Source: Candidatus Tenderia electrophaga (GTDB taxonomy: Bacteria; Pseudomonadota; Gammaproteobacteria; Tenderiales; Tenderiaceae). From it: DNA of 64,000 nucleotides. Below the pieces are notes generated by a model. It was not told the DNA's origin and made no database searches. It saw nothing but the letters and a program-made list of their open reading frames with translations. A program made the position numbers and the translations under genes. The DNA is taken from positions 1,240,001 to 1,304,000 of the forward strand of contig CP013099.1 of assembly GCA_001447805.1 (NCBI GenBank), in the 5' to 3' direction. Of this stretch, positions 52,433 through 62,436 are shown piece by piece. How positions within the stretch are numbered: the stretch's first letter is position 1; each line of letters begins with the position of its first letter.

Positions 52433-53014
52433 TTAAAACTTGGCACCGATATACAGCCCCAGGCTGTCGGCGTCGATCTGGGTATTCCCCGTTTCGTAGT
52501 CCATGGCGCGCAGCTTGACCGCGATATAGGTATCGGTGGTATAGCTGGCGGTTTCCGCCCGGGAAAAGATGTAGTGGTATGCCAGAAACACGCCGGTGGC
52601 GTTATCAAAATCGACTTCGCCATTCAGGAGCGGACTGCTGGATGAGATCTGGTAGGTGGGGTTGATGTGGATGCTGGGGCCGACACCGAATTCGTGCCGG
52701 TCCCAGGTCTTGAACAGCCCCAGCTCTAGCGGAAAACTGTCGGCCTCGGCGTCACCGTCGGGTGAGTTGAACTCGACGCTATTAAACAAGTAGTGCAGTA
52801 CCACCCGCAGGCTCATGGTCGAATGGTCGGGTGTGAAGCTGAGTCCGGCACCGAAGCTGATGCCGCCGCCGGCATTCAAATCGGTGGTGGTGGTTTGCAC
52901 CAGCTCGTCGCCGCCGAATTCATAGCCGGTGGTCAGGATGGGTTCGACCGCGGCATGGGCGCTAGCGCTGGCAAGAGTGAGGAGGGCGAGGATAGAAGCC
53001 TTGCGTAACAGCAT
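52433..53014 (-). CDS. Outer-membrane beta-barrel protein
   Basis: A 193-residue protein with a signal peptide (cleavage after AHAA). The mature part has alternating hydrophobic/polar strands ending in an aromatic, LGLYIGAKF, as expected for an outer-membrane barrel of about eight strands. No specific family can be named. Upstream of the HAD gene with a 57-bp gap on the same strand; no functional link is evident. Confidence 0.75.
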   Translation of the reverse strand: MLLRKASILALLTLASASAHAAVEPILTTGYEFGGDELVQTTTTDLNAGGGISFGAGLSFTPDHSTMSLRVVLHYLFNSVEFNSPDGDAEADSFPLELGLFKTWDRHEFGVGPSIHINPTYQISSSSPLLNGEVDFDNATGVFLAYHYIFSRAETASYTTDTYIAVKLRAMDYETGNTQIDADSLGLYIGAKF

Positions 53015-53089
53015 AAATAATGACCCCTTATAATTTTTTTAGATAGGCGCGCAAATTATAGCATTGATCGGCGTGTTCCCTGCAGGCAC

Positions 53090-53120
53090 AAAAAAGCGGA
53101 CCTTGTCGCCAAGGTCCGCT
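53090..53120 (-). terminator. Rho-independent terminator of the aminotransferase/glc operon
   Basis: Read on the minus strand, a perfect 10-bp stem (53111-53120 with 53095-53104) and 6-base loop are followed by six T residues. It lies 50 bp after the aminotransferase stop. Confidence 0.88.
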
Positions 53121-53169
53121 ATATCAGAGCGGCGTAGGTGTAGGGTGCGCACTGCGCACCATGACCGGC

Positions 53170-54351
53170 TTAACCGGCCAGCACCTGCTGCGCCGCTGCG
53201 AGCGCCACGCCGTGTTCCACCGGCGCCTTTACGCGGCCCAGCACGTCGTCCAGGGCGCCCAGGCAGAGGTAGACATTGCGCGCGTTGCAGGCATGACCCA
53301 TGAGGCCGATGCGCCACACCTTGCCGGCCATGACGCCGAGCCCGGCGCCGATCTCCAAGGAATAATCCTTGAGCAGGGTGGTGCGCACCGCCGCATCGTC
53401 AACGCCCTCGGGAATGGTGACGGCGTTGAGCTGGGGCAGGCGCTCCTCTGCGTGGACCACGAAGTTGAGGCCCATGGCCTCCAGCCCGGCGCGCAGGGCC
53501 TGGTGATGTTTGGCGTGGCGCGCCCAGGCGTTTTCCAGGCCTTCCTCTTTGAGGATCACCAGTGCCTCGTGCAGCCCGTACAGGGCGTTGATGGGCGCGG
53601 TGTGATGGTAGGCGCGCTTGCCTGCGCCGCCCCAGTAGCCCATGACCAGATTCAGGTCGAGGAACCAGCTCTGCACTTTCGAAGAGCGCTTGCGGATCTT
53701 CTCCAGGGCGCGTTCGCTGAAGCTCACCGGTGACAGGCCGGGGGTGCAGGAGAGACACTTCTGGGTGCCGGAGTAGATGGCGTCGATGGCCCAATCGTCC
53801 ACCCGCAGCGGCGTACCGCCCAATGAAGTCACGGCATCGACGATGGTGAGGCAGTCGTGCCGGTGGGCAATCTCGGTGAGGGTCTTGGCATCAGATTGTG
53901 CCCCGGTGGAGGTTTCGGCGTGGACAAAGGCGACGATCTTGGCATCGGGATTGGCCTTGAGCGCCTCCTCCACTTTGTTGGGATCCACCGCCTTGCCCCA
54001 GTCGTCCTCGACCATGACGGCGGTGCCGCCGCAGCGTTCCACGTTTTCCTTCATGCGGCCGCCGAAGACGCCGTTTTGGCACACGATCACTTTGTCGCCC
54101 GGCTCGACCAGATTGACGAAGCAGGTCTCCATGCCGGCGGAGCCCGGCGCCGAGACCGGCATGGTGAGTTCGTTCTGGGTCTGAAAGGCGTATTTCAGCA
54201 GCTCCTTCATCTCGTCCATCATGGCGACGAAGACGGGATCGAGGTGGCCGATGGTGGGGCGTGACATGGCCTCCAGGATGCGCGGGTTGACGTCCGAGGG
54301 ACCCGGGCCCATCAGGGTGCGCTGCGGGGGATGGAAGGATTTTGTGGTCAT
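53170..54351 (-). CDS. Alanine/serine-glyoxylate aminotransferase
   Basis: A 393-residue pyridoxal-phosphate enzyme of class [30 protein letters not shown] opens the fold, [15 protein letters not shown] holds the phosphate-binding region, and the cofactor lysine is in [16 protein letters not shown]. It transfers an amino group to glyoxylate, giving glycine. The start at 54351 follows GGAGACAAA. It lies immediately downstream of glcDEF, so it can remove the glyoxylate made by glycolate oxidase. The stop is followed by a strong terminator. Amino donor (alanine, serine or other) is not fixed by sequence. Confidence 0.92.
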   Translation of the reverse strand: MTTKSFHPPQRTLMGPGPSDVNPRILEAMSRPTIGHLDPVFVAMMDEMKELLKYAFQTQNELTMPVSAPGSAGMETCFVNLVEPGDKVIVCQNGVFGGRMKENVERCGGTAVMVEDDWGKAVDPNKVEEALKANPDAKIVAFVHAETSTGAQSDAKTLTEIAHRHDCLTIVDAVTSLGGTPLRVDDWAIDAIYSGTQKCLSCTPGLSPVSFSERALEKIRKRSSKVQSWFLDLNLVMGYWGGAGKRAYHHTAPINALYGLHEALVILKEEGLENAWARHAKHHQALRAGLEAMGLNFVVHAEERLPQLNAVTIPEGVDDAAVRTTLLKDYSLEIGAGLGVMAGKVWRIGLMGHACNARNVYLCLGALDDVLGRVKAPVEHGVALAAAQQVLAG

Positions 54352-54380
54352 GATGTTTGTCTCCGTTGCGTTTATCGAAA

Positions 54381-55592
54381 TTAAGCTTGATCCAATAACT
54401 CTATCCAGTGTTTTACAGGAATCCCTGCCTCGCTCTCCAGATGCAGCTGGCAGCCCACGTTGGCCGTGGCGATGACATCGGGCTGGCCGCCCTGCAGTGC
54501 TTCGAGTTTGTTGTGCAGCAATTGCTGCGACAACTGGGGTTGCAGAATCGTGTAGGTGCCGGCGGCGCCGCAGCACAGATGGCTGTCGGGTACCGGCGTT
54601 AATGCGTAGCCGCAGCGCTGCAGGATGGCTTCCACCGCGCCGCCGAGCTGCTGGCCGTGTTGCAAGGTACAGGAAGAATGATAGGCCGCCTGGATGCCCT
54701 TGCCGACATGCTTGAATTCACTCAGATCCTCGTCGCGCAGCACTTCGCTCAGGTCGCGAGTCATGCTGCTGATATGCCGGGCCTTGCCGGCATAATCGGG
54801 ATCATTCTTTAATACTTGGCCGTACTCCTTCACCATCAGGCCACAGGCGCTGGCGCTGAGCACGATGGCCTCCGCGCCGTCTTGCACCTGGGGCCACCAG
54901 GCGTCGATGTTATTGCGCATGCGCTGTTTGGCGGTTTCCGTATCCGACAAGTGCTGATTGACGGCGCCGCAGCAACCGGCCCGCTCGGCGCTGATGAGCG
55001 AGATGCCGAGCCGATCCAATACCCGTGCCGCGGCGGCGTTGGTGTTGGGGGTGGTGAGTGGTTGCACGCAGCCCTCCAGGGTCAGCATGCGGCGCGCGTG
55101 TCGGGTGGTGGGCCGGGGCGCGGCGGTCTTTTGTGGCGGCAGTTTTTTCTTCAGCGTGGCGGGCAGCAACGGCCTCAGCAGGCGTCCGATCTTGAGCACC
55201 AGATTGAAACGCTTGGTGTCGGGCAGGACTTCAAGCAAGGCCTTGCGCAGTATGCGTTCGCCCAGCGGCCGCTCGGTCTTTTCCTCCACCAGGTCACGAC
55301 CGATCTCCACCAGTCGACCGTAGCGCACACCCGAGGGGCAGGTGGTCTCGCAGGCGCGGCAGGTGAGACAGCGGTCTAGGTGCAGGCGCGTCTTCTCCGT
55401 GGCCTCTCTGCCTTCAAGCAGATCTTTGATCAAGTAAATGCGGCCGCGCGGGCCGTCCAGCTCAGAACCCAGCAGTTGATAGGTGGGGCAGGTGGCGGTG
55501 CAGAAGCCGCAGTGGACGCAGGCGCGCAGGATGGTATCGGCCTCGGCGACGTCCTCGCGTTGTTTTAAGTCGGGATCGATACGGGTCTGCAT
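54381..55592 (-). CDS. glcF: Glycolate oxidase iron-sulfur subunit GlcF
   Basis: A 403-residue protein with two 4Fe-4S motifs near the N-terminus, [14 protein letters not shown] and [15 protein letters not shown], and two CCG domains further on ([10 protein letters not shown] and [13 protein letters not shown]). It passes electrons from GlcD to the quinone pool at the membrane. Start at 55592, 2 bases after glcE. The gene is complete and of normal length. Confidence 0.94.
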   Translation of the reverse strand: MQTRIDPDLKQREDVAEADTILRACVHCGFCTATCPTYQLLGSELDGPRGRIYLIKDLLEGREATEKTRLHLDRCLTCRACETTCPSGVRYGRLVEIGRDLVEEKTERPLGERILRKALLEVLPDTKRFNLVLKIGRLLRPLLPATLKKKLPPQKTAAPRPTTRHARRMLTLEGCVQPLTTPNTNAAAARVLDRLGISLISAERAGCCGAVNQHLSDTETAKQRMRNNIDAWWPQVQDGAEAIVLSASACGLMVKEYGQVLKNDPDYAGKARHISSMTRDLSEVLRDEDLSEFKHVGKGIQAAYHSSCTLQHGQQLGGAVEAILQRCGYALTPVPDSHLCCGAAGTYTILQPQLSQQLLHNKLEALQGGQPDVIATANVGCQLHLESEAGIPVKHWIELLDQA

Positions 55593-55594
55593 GC

Positions 55595-56659
55595 TTATAA
55601 CTCTGCGTACATGCGGCCGGGGTTGAAGATGCCGTTCGGATCGAAACTGTGCTTCAGGCGTTGCTGCAACGCGCGCAGCGGTTGCGCCAAGGGCTGGAAG
55701 ATCTCAGCGTCGCGGTCGCCGCCGCGGAACAGGGTGGCGTGGCCGCCGTGTTGCTGCACCTTGTTGCGAATCTGTTGCGCGTCCAGGTCGCTGATCAGCC
55801 AGCGCTGGGCGCCGCCCCAGTCCAGCAGCCAGTCGCCGGCGAGGGGCAGCGGCGGGGTATCCGGTTTCACCACGATGCGCCACAGCGGGGTGTCGCTGTT
55901 GAAAAAGGAGAGCTGCTGCTCGCGCAGCCGCTGCCAGAAATGACTGCGCGCATTGAGGCTTTCGCCCGGCAGTTTGCGCTGGGCTTCAACGACCGACTGG
56001 GCGCTGCCCGCCAGTCGCACATAACACTGGCCCTTGTAGTAGCAGGCGCCATCGACGGGCAGGGCCTGGCTCAACAGACCGCTCATGAGTTCAATGGCAC
56101 GCGCGGCGCTGCATTCGTGAAACAGGGTGGCGCTGGCGGCGGGTCGGGGCAGTACCTTGAGACTGATTTCCAGCAATACGCCCAGGGTGCCCCAGGCGCC
56201 GGCCATCAGGCGCGAGACGTCGTAACCGGCGACATTTTTCATCACCTGGCCGCCGAAGCGCAGGATCTCGCCCTTGCCGTTGAGCAGCTGGCAACCGAGT
56301 ACGAAATCGCGCGCCGCGCCGACGTAGGGGCGGCGCGGGCCGGAGAGGCCGCAGGCGACGGTGCCGCCCAGGGTGGCGCTGGCGGCGAAATGGGGGGGCT
56401 CGAAGGCGAGCATCTGATTGTTGTCGGCGAGGGCCTGCTCGATCTCTGCTAAGGGCGTGCCGGCGCGGGCGCTGAGCACCAGCTCGCGCGGATCGTAATC
56501 GACAATGCCGCGTTGGCCGCTCACATCCAAGGTCTCGCCCGCGGCGATGCGGCCGAGCATGGCCTTGCTGCCGCCGCCGACGATGTTCAAGGGGCGCTTT
56601 TCCTGCGCCGCCTGCTGCACCTGCTGTTGCAGCGCCGCGCTCAGATCGTGTTCGACCAT
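55595..56659 (-). CDS. glcE: Glycolate oxidase FAD-binding subunit GlcE
   Basis: A 354-residue FAD_binding_4 protein: RPLNIVGGGSKAMLGR, LSARAGTPLAEIEQAL, and FEPPHFAASATLGGTVACGLSGPRRPYVGAARDFVLG. It works with GlcD in oxidising glycolate to glyoxylate. The start (56659) shares one base with the glcD stop, so it is translationally coupled. Longer upstream readings of this frame lie inside glcD. Confidence 0.93.
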   Translation of the reverse strand: MVEHDLSAALQQQVQQAAQEKRPLNIVGGGSKAMLGRIAAGETLDVSGQRGIVDYDPRELVLSARAGTPLAEIEQALADNNQMLAFEPPHFAASATLGGTVACGLSGPRRPYVGAARDFVLGCQLLNGKGEILRFGGQVMKNVAGYDVSRLMAGAWGTLGVLLEISLKVLPRPAASATLFHECSAARAIELMSGLLSQALPVDGACYYKGQCYVRLAGSAQSVVEAQRKLPGESLNARSHFWQRLREQQLSFFNSDTPLWRIVVKPDTPPLPLAGDWLLDWGGAQRWLISDLDAQQIRNKVQQHGGHATLFRGGDRDAEIFQPLAQPLRALQQRLKHSFDPNGIFNPGRMYAEL

Positions 56660-58134
56660 CAAAAACGCTCCAACTCGGGGTGGGGCAGCTGGCCCTTGTG
56701 GACATGCATGGCGCCGAATTCGGCACAGCGGTGCAGGGTGGGCACGGCCTTGCCGGGGTTGAGCAGGCCGTCCGGATCGAAGGCCGCCTTGAGGGCGTGG
56801 AACTGACTCAGCTCGGCGCTGCGGAACTGGACGCACATCTGATCGATCTTCTCCATGCCCACCCCGTGTTCGCCGGTGATGGTGCCGCCCACGTCCACGC
56901 ACAGTTCCAGGATTTTACGGCCGAATGCTTCGGTGCGCTCCAGCTCGCCGGGCTGGTTGGCGTCAAACAGGATCAGCGGGTGCAGGTTGCCGTCGCCGGC
57001 GTGGAAGACATTGGCCACCGGCAGCTGGAAATCTTGTGAAAGTTGGCTGATGCGGCGCAGCACCTCGGGCAGCTGGCGCCGCGGGATGGTGCCGTCCATG
57101 CAGTAATAGTCGGGCGCGATGCGCCCCACCGCGGGAAACGCCGACTTGCGTCCCTTCCAGAACAGCTGGCGCTCGGCCTCGTCGCGGGCGGTGCGCACCT
57201 CGGTGGCGCCGCGTTCCTTGAGCACCCGGCGCACGGTCATGATCTGTTCCGAGACCTCGGCATTGGTGCCGTCCAGCTCGCACAGCAGGATCGCCTCGGC
57301 GTCGCGCGGATAGCCGGCATGGACGAAATCCTCGGCCGCCTGGATGGCCAGCCGGTCCATCATCTCCAGCCCGGCGGGGATGATGCCGGCGGCGATGATG
57401 GCGCCCACCGCCTCGCCCGCTCGGGCCACATCGTCGAAGGCGGCCAACACCACCTGGGCCCGTTCCGGTTTGGGCAGCAGTTTCACCGTCACCTCGACGA
57501 TGACGCCGAGCATGCCTTCCGAACCGGTCATCAGTGCCAGCAGGTCGTAGCCGGGGCTGTCCAGGGTCTCGCCGCCGACGGTGAGGAGTTCACCGTCTAC
57601 GGTGACGATCTTGAGTTGCAGGATGTTGTGCACCGTCAGGCCGTACTTGAGGCAGTGCACGCCGCCGGAATTCTCCGCCACGTTGCCGCCGATGGTGCAG
57701 GCGATCTGGGACGAGGGGTCCGGCGCATAATAGAGGTTATGAGGCGCGGCCGCCTCGGAGATGGCCAGGTTGCGCACCCCGGGTTGCACCGTGGCCATCG
57801 CATTCCGGGCATCTAGGTCGAGAATCTTGTTGAACTTCGCCAGGCTCAGCAGCACGCCTTCTTCCAGCGGCAGGGCGCCGCCGGACAGCCCAGTGCCCGC
57901 GCCACGGGCGACCACCGGCACCTGGAGTTGGTGACACAGACGCATGATGCGGCGCACCTGGTCCACGGTGTCCGGCAGCACCACCACCATGGGCAGGCGC
58001 CGGTACATGGACAGGCCGTCGCATTCGAAGGGTCGCAGCTCTTCAGGTTCGGTCAGTACCGCCTCATGGGGCAGCAGTTGTATCAGCGCCTGGATCAGAC
58101 GATCCTTGGGCGCAGCATGGTCCTCCCCGCTCAT
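56659..58134 (-). CDS. glcD: Glycolate oxidase FAD-linked subunit GlcD
   Basis: A 491-residue FAD-linked oxidase. The FAD site is VPVVARGAGTGLSGGALPLEEG, with IGGNVAENSGGVHCLKYG; the C-terminal domain carries NVFHAGDGNLHPLILFD and GTITGEHGVGMEK. GlcDEF oxidises glycolate, a product of RuBisCO oxygenation, to glyoxylate. Start at 58134 (MSGEDHAAP); earlier codons to 58203 are in frame but without a better site. First gene of glcDEF-aminotransferase. Confidence 0.95.
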   Translation of the reverse strand: MSGEDHAAPKDRLIQALIQLLPHEAVLTEPEELRPFECDGLSMYRRLPMVVVLPDTVDQVRRIMRLCHQLQVPVVARGAGTGLSGGALPLEEGVLLSLAKFNKILDLDARNAMATVQPGVRNLAISEAAAPHNLYYAPDPSSQIACTIGGNVAENSGGVHCLKYGLTVHNILQLKIVTVDGELLTVGGETLDSPGYDLLALMTGSEGMLGVIVEVTVKLLPKPERAQVVLAAFDDVARAGEAVGAIIAAGIIPAGLEMMDRLAIQAAEDFVHAGYPRDAEAILLCELDGTNAEVSEQIMTVRRVLKERGATEVRTARDEAERQLFWKGRKSAFPAVGRIAPDYYCMDGTIPRRQLPEVLRRISQLSQDFQLPVANVFHAGDGNLHPLILFDANQPGELERTEAFGRKILELCVDVGGTITGEHGVGMEKIDQMCVQFRSAELSQFHALKAAFDPDGLLNPGKAVPTLHRCAEFGAMHVHKGQLPHPELERF

Positions 58135-58235
58135 CGACTTCTCGTAGTAACTGACTAAATTGGTAGGGTGGGCTATCTCACCAGAGTTGGACCCTAAATG
58201 CAAGATAAGACCCTGTTTAGTGTGTGAGTATTGCG

Positions 58236-58266
58236 CACAAAAAAGCCCTCGACTGAGAGGGCTTTT
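58236..58266 (-). terminator. Rho-independent terminator downstream of the small exported protein gene
   Basis: On the minus strand a 10-bp stem (58257-58266 with 58241-58250, loop TCAGTC) is followed by a T-rich run. It lies 24 bp beyond the stop at 58290 and separates that gene from glcD. Confidence 0.82.
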
Positions 58267-58289
58267 GCGGCGCAGGGCGGCGCCCGATG

Positions 58290-58757
58290 CTATTGCGCTG
58301 CGGTATCCGTCGCCTCCCCGGAGGCTTGCTCAGAGCTTTGTTCGGGCGGAGCCTCGGCCGCTGGTTCAGGTTTCGGTTGCGGCGGCAGCAGCTTCTGCAA
58401 GCGTTTGCGCAGCCCCGGATTGGCGTTGGTGTCGAATTGGTTGAGGACCTTGGCCAGCTCCTTTTCGCCCTCGAAGGCGCCGACGTCGCGCAGTACCCCC
58501 CAGACCAGGTCCTTGTCCTCCGCTTTGACGCTACCGTTCATGTTCAACATGGCCTTGGCCAGCGCCTGTTCGTTAGCGGTGACGTTGGTGCCGTCGGCGA
58601 TCTGTCTCAGCACCTCGTGCTGCGCGGGTGTGGGCGTGTTTTCCATGTTCAGCAGGATCTCCGCCATTTGTTGAATCGCCACGCTGGCCGCCGAGGCGGG
58701 TTGAAGCGCCAGGCTCATGGGGATGAGTAAAGACAGGATTAAGGCCTTTAACTTCAC
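58290..58757 (-). CDS. Exported hypothetical protein
   Basis: A 155-residue protein beginning at GTG after GGAGGAGATC, with a signal peptide (cleavage after ASA). The mature part is helical (VAIQQMAEILLNMENTPTPAQHEVLRQIADG, then LAKAMLNMNGSVKAEDKDLVWGVLRDV) and ends in about 40 residues rich in Pro, Glu, Ala and Gln. No family could be named. It has its own terminator and a divergent peptidase gene 149 bp upstream. Confidence 0.78.
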   Translation of the reverse strand: MKLKALILSLLIPMSLALQPASAASVAIQQMAEILLNMENTPTPAQHEVLRQIADGTNVTANEQALAKAMLNMNGSVKAEDKDLVWGVLRDVGAFEGEKELAKVLNQFDTNANPGLRKRLQKLLPPQPKPEPAAEAPPEQSSEQASGEATDTAAQ

Positions 58758-58906
58758 TGTGATCTCCTCCGCATTGTTGTTGTCGGTGTGCGCTTTACCT
58801 TACGTGCCTGGTGTTCCCGTGTCCACTGTGACGCCTGGCGCGCCATTCTTTAAGGTGCCGATTGGGGGTATAGTTGCTGCAGTGAGTTTTATCGGAGAGC
58901 AAAGCC

Positions 58907-59704
58907 GTGACCAGAATACTGTCGCTAGTTGTGTTGTCGTTGAGCTTGACCGCGTGTGCCGTTTCCCCCACCGGCCGTAAGCAATTGGCCTTTATGCCCG
59001 AATCCCAAATGGAGACGATGGGCATGCAGTCCTTCCAGCAATTGAAGCAGGAAACGCCCCTGGTTGAGGACCCCGCCATCAATCGCTATGTCCAGTGTGT
59101 GGCCGATGCCATCACCGCCTTGCCGCAGGTGCAACAGTACAGCCGCGACTGGGACGTGCAGGTATTCGACCAAGACATGGTCAACGCCTTCGCCCTGCCC
59201 GGCGGCCATATCGGTGTTTACAAGGGGCTGTTGTCGGTGGCGGAGAACGCGGATCAACTGGCGGCGGTGATGGGACATGAGGTGGCCCATGTGTTGGCGC
59301 AGCACGGCAACGAACGCGTCTCTCAGAACCTGGCGGTCAATCAGACCCTGGCGCTGCTGGAAAATTGGATGGCGGCTAACAATACCGCCTATCGTCAACA
59401 GGCCATGGGGCTGCTGGGGGTGGGGGCCCAGGTGGGGGTATTGCTGCCCTTCAGCCGGGTGCATGAGAGCGAGGCCGATGAGATCGGCCAGACCTTGATG
59501 GCCAAGGCCGGTTTCGATCCGCGCGCCAGCGTCGCCCTGTGGCAGAACATGGCCAAGGTGGGCGGCGATGCACCGCCGGAGTTTCTTTCCACCCATCCCA
59601 CGCATGAAACCCGCATCGATCAATTGCAAGCGGGTATGGATGCCGCCATGCAACACTATCGGGCGGTGAGCGATAAGCCCGCGTGTACGCCACCCCCATT
59701 GTGA
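58907..59704 (+). CDS. M48-family zinc metalloprotease lipoprotein
   Basis: A 265-residue peptidase with an N-terminal lipobox (SLTAC, lipidated Cys at 17). The zinc site is AVMGHEVAHVLAQHGNER (HExxH) with the third ligand in HESEADEIG. The C-terminal FLSTHPTHETRIDQL block is typical of M48 enzymes such as LoiP, which degrade misfolded envelope proteins. GTG start. The lipobox lacks an Asp at position +2, so outer-membrane sorting is expected. Confidence 0.92.
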   Translation: MTRILSLVVLSLSLTACAVSPTGRKQLAFMPESQMETMGMQSFQQLKQETPLVEDPAINRYVQCVADAITALPQVQQYSRDWDVQVFDQDMVNAFALPGGHIGVYKGLLSVAENADQLAAVMGHEVAHVLAQHGNERVSQNLAVNQTLALLENWMAANNTAYRQQAMGLLGVGAQVGVLLPFSRVHESEADEIGQTLMAKAGFDPRASVALWQNMAKVGGDAPPEFLSTHPTHETRIDQLQAGMDAAMQHYRAVSDKPACTPPPL

Positions 59705-59705
59705 G

Positions 59706-62204
59706 TCAGGGCCGCGAGCGCGTCTTCGCGGTATGCCAGTCGTTGTTGTTGATCCAGGCCTCGAGCTCTGATTGTGGCAGCGGCGCGGCGATGAAATAGC
59801 CTTGCGCCACGTCGCAGCCGCAGCCGCGCAAGGCATCGAAGGTGGGGCGATTCTCCACGCCCTCGGCGACCACGGTCAATCCCAGGTTATGGGCCAGGTT
59901 GATGGTCGATTTGACGATGATCTCATCCTGTTTGTCCTGCAGCATGTGGGTGACGAAGGACAGGTCGATCTTCAGGGCGTGCAGCGGCATGCGTTTCAGA
60001 TAGGCCATGGATGAATAGCCGGTGCCGAAATCATCGATCGCCAGTTGTGCGCCGGTGCGATGCAGACGGTTGAGGTTTTTCAACACCCGTTCCGGGTCCT
60101 TGATAAGCGCGCTTTCGGTGATTTCGAACTCCACGTATTCGGGGGCGAGTCCGTATCGGTCCAGCAGGGTCTCGAGCTTTTCACTGCAATCCTGGTTTAA
60201 CAGATTGCGGGTAGAGAGATTGACCGAGACGGAGATCATATGGCCGCGTTGATGCCATTTGCGGCATTCGCGTATGGCATTTTCCATCACCCAATAGGTC
60301 ATCGGATGAATGGACTCGCTGAGTTCGGCGAAGGGTACGAACTGGGCCGGCGGGATTAAACCGTGTTGCGGATGTTGCCACCGCACCAAGGCCTCGAAAC
60401 CGATCAGTTCCATGCTGTCGAGGTTGATCTTGGGTTGGAAGCAAAGCCGCAGCTGGTCGTCGCTGATGGCGTTGCGCAGTTCCGATATCAAGGCCAGCCG
60501 GCGCGTCGAGTGACGATCGATGTCGGTCTGGTAAAAGGAATAGCCGTAGCGCTGCTCCTTAGACACATACATGGCGACGTCGGCGCAGCGCAATAGGGTG
60601 TGCGTATCGCGGCCGTCCTCGGGAAAAAATGCAATGCCCAGGCTGGCGCCCAGCTCCAGGCGCATGCTCTCGAAATAGAACGGTTTTTCCAGCGCCTTTA
60701 GGGTCTCAGCCGCCGCCGATGCGACATCGTCTTGGTTGCATGTATCGTGCAAAACCATGGCGAATTCGTCACCGCCTAGGCGTGCCAGCTCGCCGTTCAG
60801 ATGTTCCAGGGTGTGTTTGAGCTTGGGACCGACCTGCTTAAGCAAGTGATCGCCGGTGTGATGTCCGAGGGTGTCGTTGATTTCCTTGAATTGGTCCAGA
60901 TCCAGTATCAACAGGGCGAATGGGGTGTCCCTGGCGACCAATTCGTCGATGCGCGTCTTGAGCCAGTTACGGTTATACAGGCCCGTGAGGGGATCATGGG
61001 TGGCCTGATATTCCAGTGCCCGGGTGATTTTTTTGGTATCGGTAATATCCCGCGTAACCGAGACCAAACATCCCTCGCCATTGAAGTCGATCACCTCGGC
61101 CGAGGTGAGACAATCGCGGATCTCGCCCGACTTTATCCTGATCTTGGTCTCGAAGTCGCGCAATGAGTGATGTTGACGAATGATGCTCAGCATTTCATCA
61201 CGCTGCATCGGGTTTGCCCAGATACCCAGCGTCAGGGTGCTTTTGCCAATGGTTTCACCGATGCTGTAGCCGGAAATCTTGGTGAATCCTTCGTTGGCCT
61301 CGAGAATGGTGCCGTCCTCGATCCGGGTAATGATGATGGCCTCGGGGCTGGCATGAAAGGCCTTGGAGAATTTCTCTTCGGAAATCCTTAAGGCTTCTTG
61401 CGCCATCTTTTTATCGTGTATATCGCGACCCACCGACTGCAGCGCCACGATGTGGCCCGCGTCATTGAAAAAGGCCCGGTCGAGCCAGTGGTGCCAACGC
61501 AGCTCGCCACTGGGCGTCACGGCTTGGTGTTCGTCCGAGGCCAACGGTTGTGCCGGGGTCAGAGCCGCGATCTTGTCGCGCACCGCCTGTTGTTGTTGCG
61601 GCGGAATTAGGGGGAAAAGGTTCTCGCCGACGAGTTCCTGGCGTGACTTGCCGAAGTAGCGGCAATAGGCGTCGTTGACGAAGGTTCGGGTGCCGTCCGG
61701 CAGCCAGCGGACGATGAAGTCGAGCTGGTCCTGAACGATACGACGGTATTGTTCCTCGCGCTCTTTCAGTGCATTTTCGATACGCTTGCGTTGGGTGATG
61801 TCACGCAGATGGCAGAGCAGTGCGGCCTGTCCTTGGTGGGTGATTTTGGAAAGACTGACTTCGATATCGATCGGACTGCCGTCGCCGCGAGTGTGGATCC
61901 ATTCGAAGATTTGGCGTTCGCCTTTCAATCCGCGGCTGACGTAATCGCGGGCCTTGGTCTTGCTGTCCTGGCCGTCAGCCTGCTGCGGCGGTGAGATGTC
62001 CGCGGGGGTGTGGCCGACCACTTGCTTACGTTTGCGCCCCAGCAATTGCAACAGGCGTTGATTGCAGTCTACGAAGCGACCATTCTGCAATAACATGATG
62101 CCGTCGTTAGAGTGCAGGTACAGCGCGCGATAAAACGAATCTTCCAATTTTATCGGTCCGCTCTGAACAGTTTGTGTCCCCCCCGAATTTTTTGTAGAAC
62201 CCAT
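59706..62204 (-). CDS. PAS-GGDEF-EAL cyclic-di-GMP protein
   Basis: An 832-residue cytoplasmic sensor-effector. Three PAS domains can be traced (about 22-135, 148-265 and 272-390), then GGDEF (about 395-555) with LARLGGDEFAMVL, and EAL (about 568-825) with FEALVRWQHP, EFEITESALI, AIDDFGTGYSS, KIDLSFV and VVAEGVEN. All key residues of both active sites are present, so it could make and break c-di-GMP. No membrane helix. It lies downstream of the hybrid kinase gene on the same strand (232-bp gap) and converges with the peptidase gene (1 base between stops). Confidence 0.93.
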   Translation of the reverse strand: MGSTKNSGGTQTVQSGPIKLEDSFYRALYLHSNDGIMLLQNGRFVDCNQRLLQLLGRKRKQVVGHTPADISPPQQADGQDSKTKARDYVSRGLKGERQIFEWIHTRGDGSPIDIEVSLSKITHQGQAALLCHLRDITQRKRIENALKEREEQYRRIVQDQLDFIVRWLPDGTRTFVNDAYCRYFGKSRQELVGENLFPLIPPQQQQAVRDKIAALTPAQPLASDEHQAVTPSGELRWHHWLDRAFFNDAGHIVALQSVGRDIHDKKMAQEALRISEEKFSKAFHASPEAIIITRIEDGTILEANEGFTKISGYSIGETIGKSTLTLGIWANPMQRDEMLSIIRQHHSLRDFETKIRIKSGEIRDCLTSAEVIDFNGEGCLVSVTRDITDTKKITRALEYQATHDPLTGLYNRNWLKTRIDELVARDTPFALLILDLDQFKEINDTLGHHTGDHLLKQVGPKLKHTLEHLNGELARLGGDEFAMVLHDTCNQDDVASAAAETLKALEKPFYFESMRLELGASLGIAFFPEDGRDTHTLLRCADVAMYVSKEQRYGYSFYQTDIDRHSTRRLALISELRNAISDDQLRLCFQPKINLDSMELIGFEALVRWQHPQHGLIPPAQFVPFAELSESIHPMTYWVMENAIRECRKWHQRGHMISVSVNLSTRNLLNQDCSEKLETLLDRYGLAPEYVEFEITESALIKDPERVLKNLNRLHRTGAQLAIDDFGTGYSSMAYLKRMPLHALKIDLSFVTHMLQDKQDEIIVKSTINLAHNLGLTVVAEGVENRPTFDALRGCGCDVAQGYFIAAPLPQSELEAWINNNDWHTAKTRSRP

Positions 62205-62436
62205 AGCTTTATTCCCGCAGCGCTATTCTTTAACTGTAATGAGCACTCTGTTTGCATCTTTTTGGCGCGCGCTGATTCAGGATCACGATATCCTAATAAT
62301 TCCACTATAGTCCAAAAATACTGAGTAAACTTCTCCGGTTTATAGGGGCATGGATAGGCGCGGCCGGCAACGCCGCCAGGCGGGCGAGGGGGTGGGCCAA
62401 TGATCTGTTGGCGTCGGATTCGGCGTGGGCTGGGGC

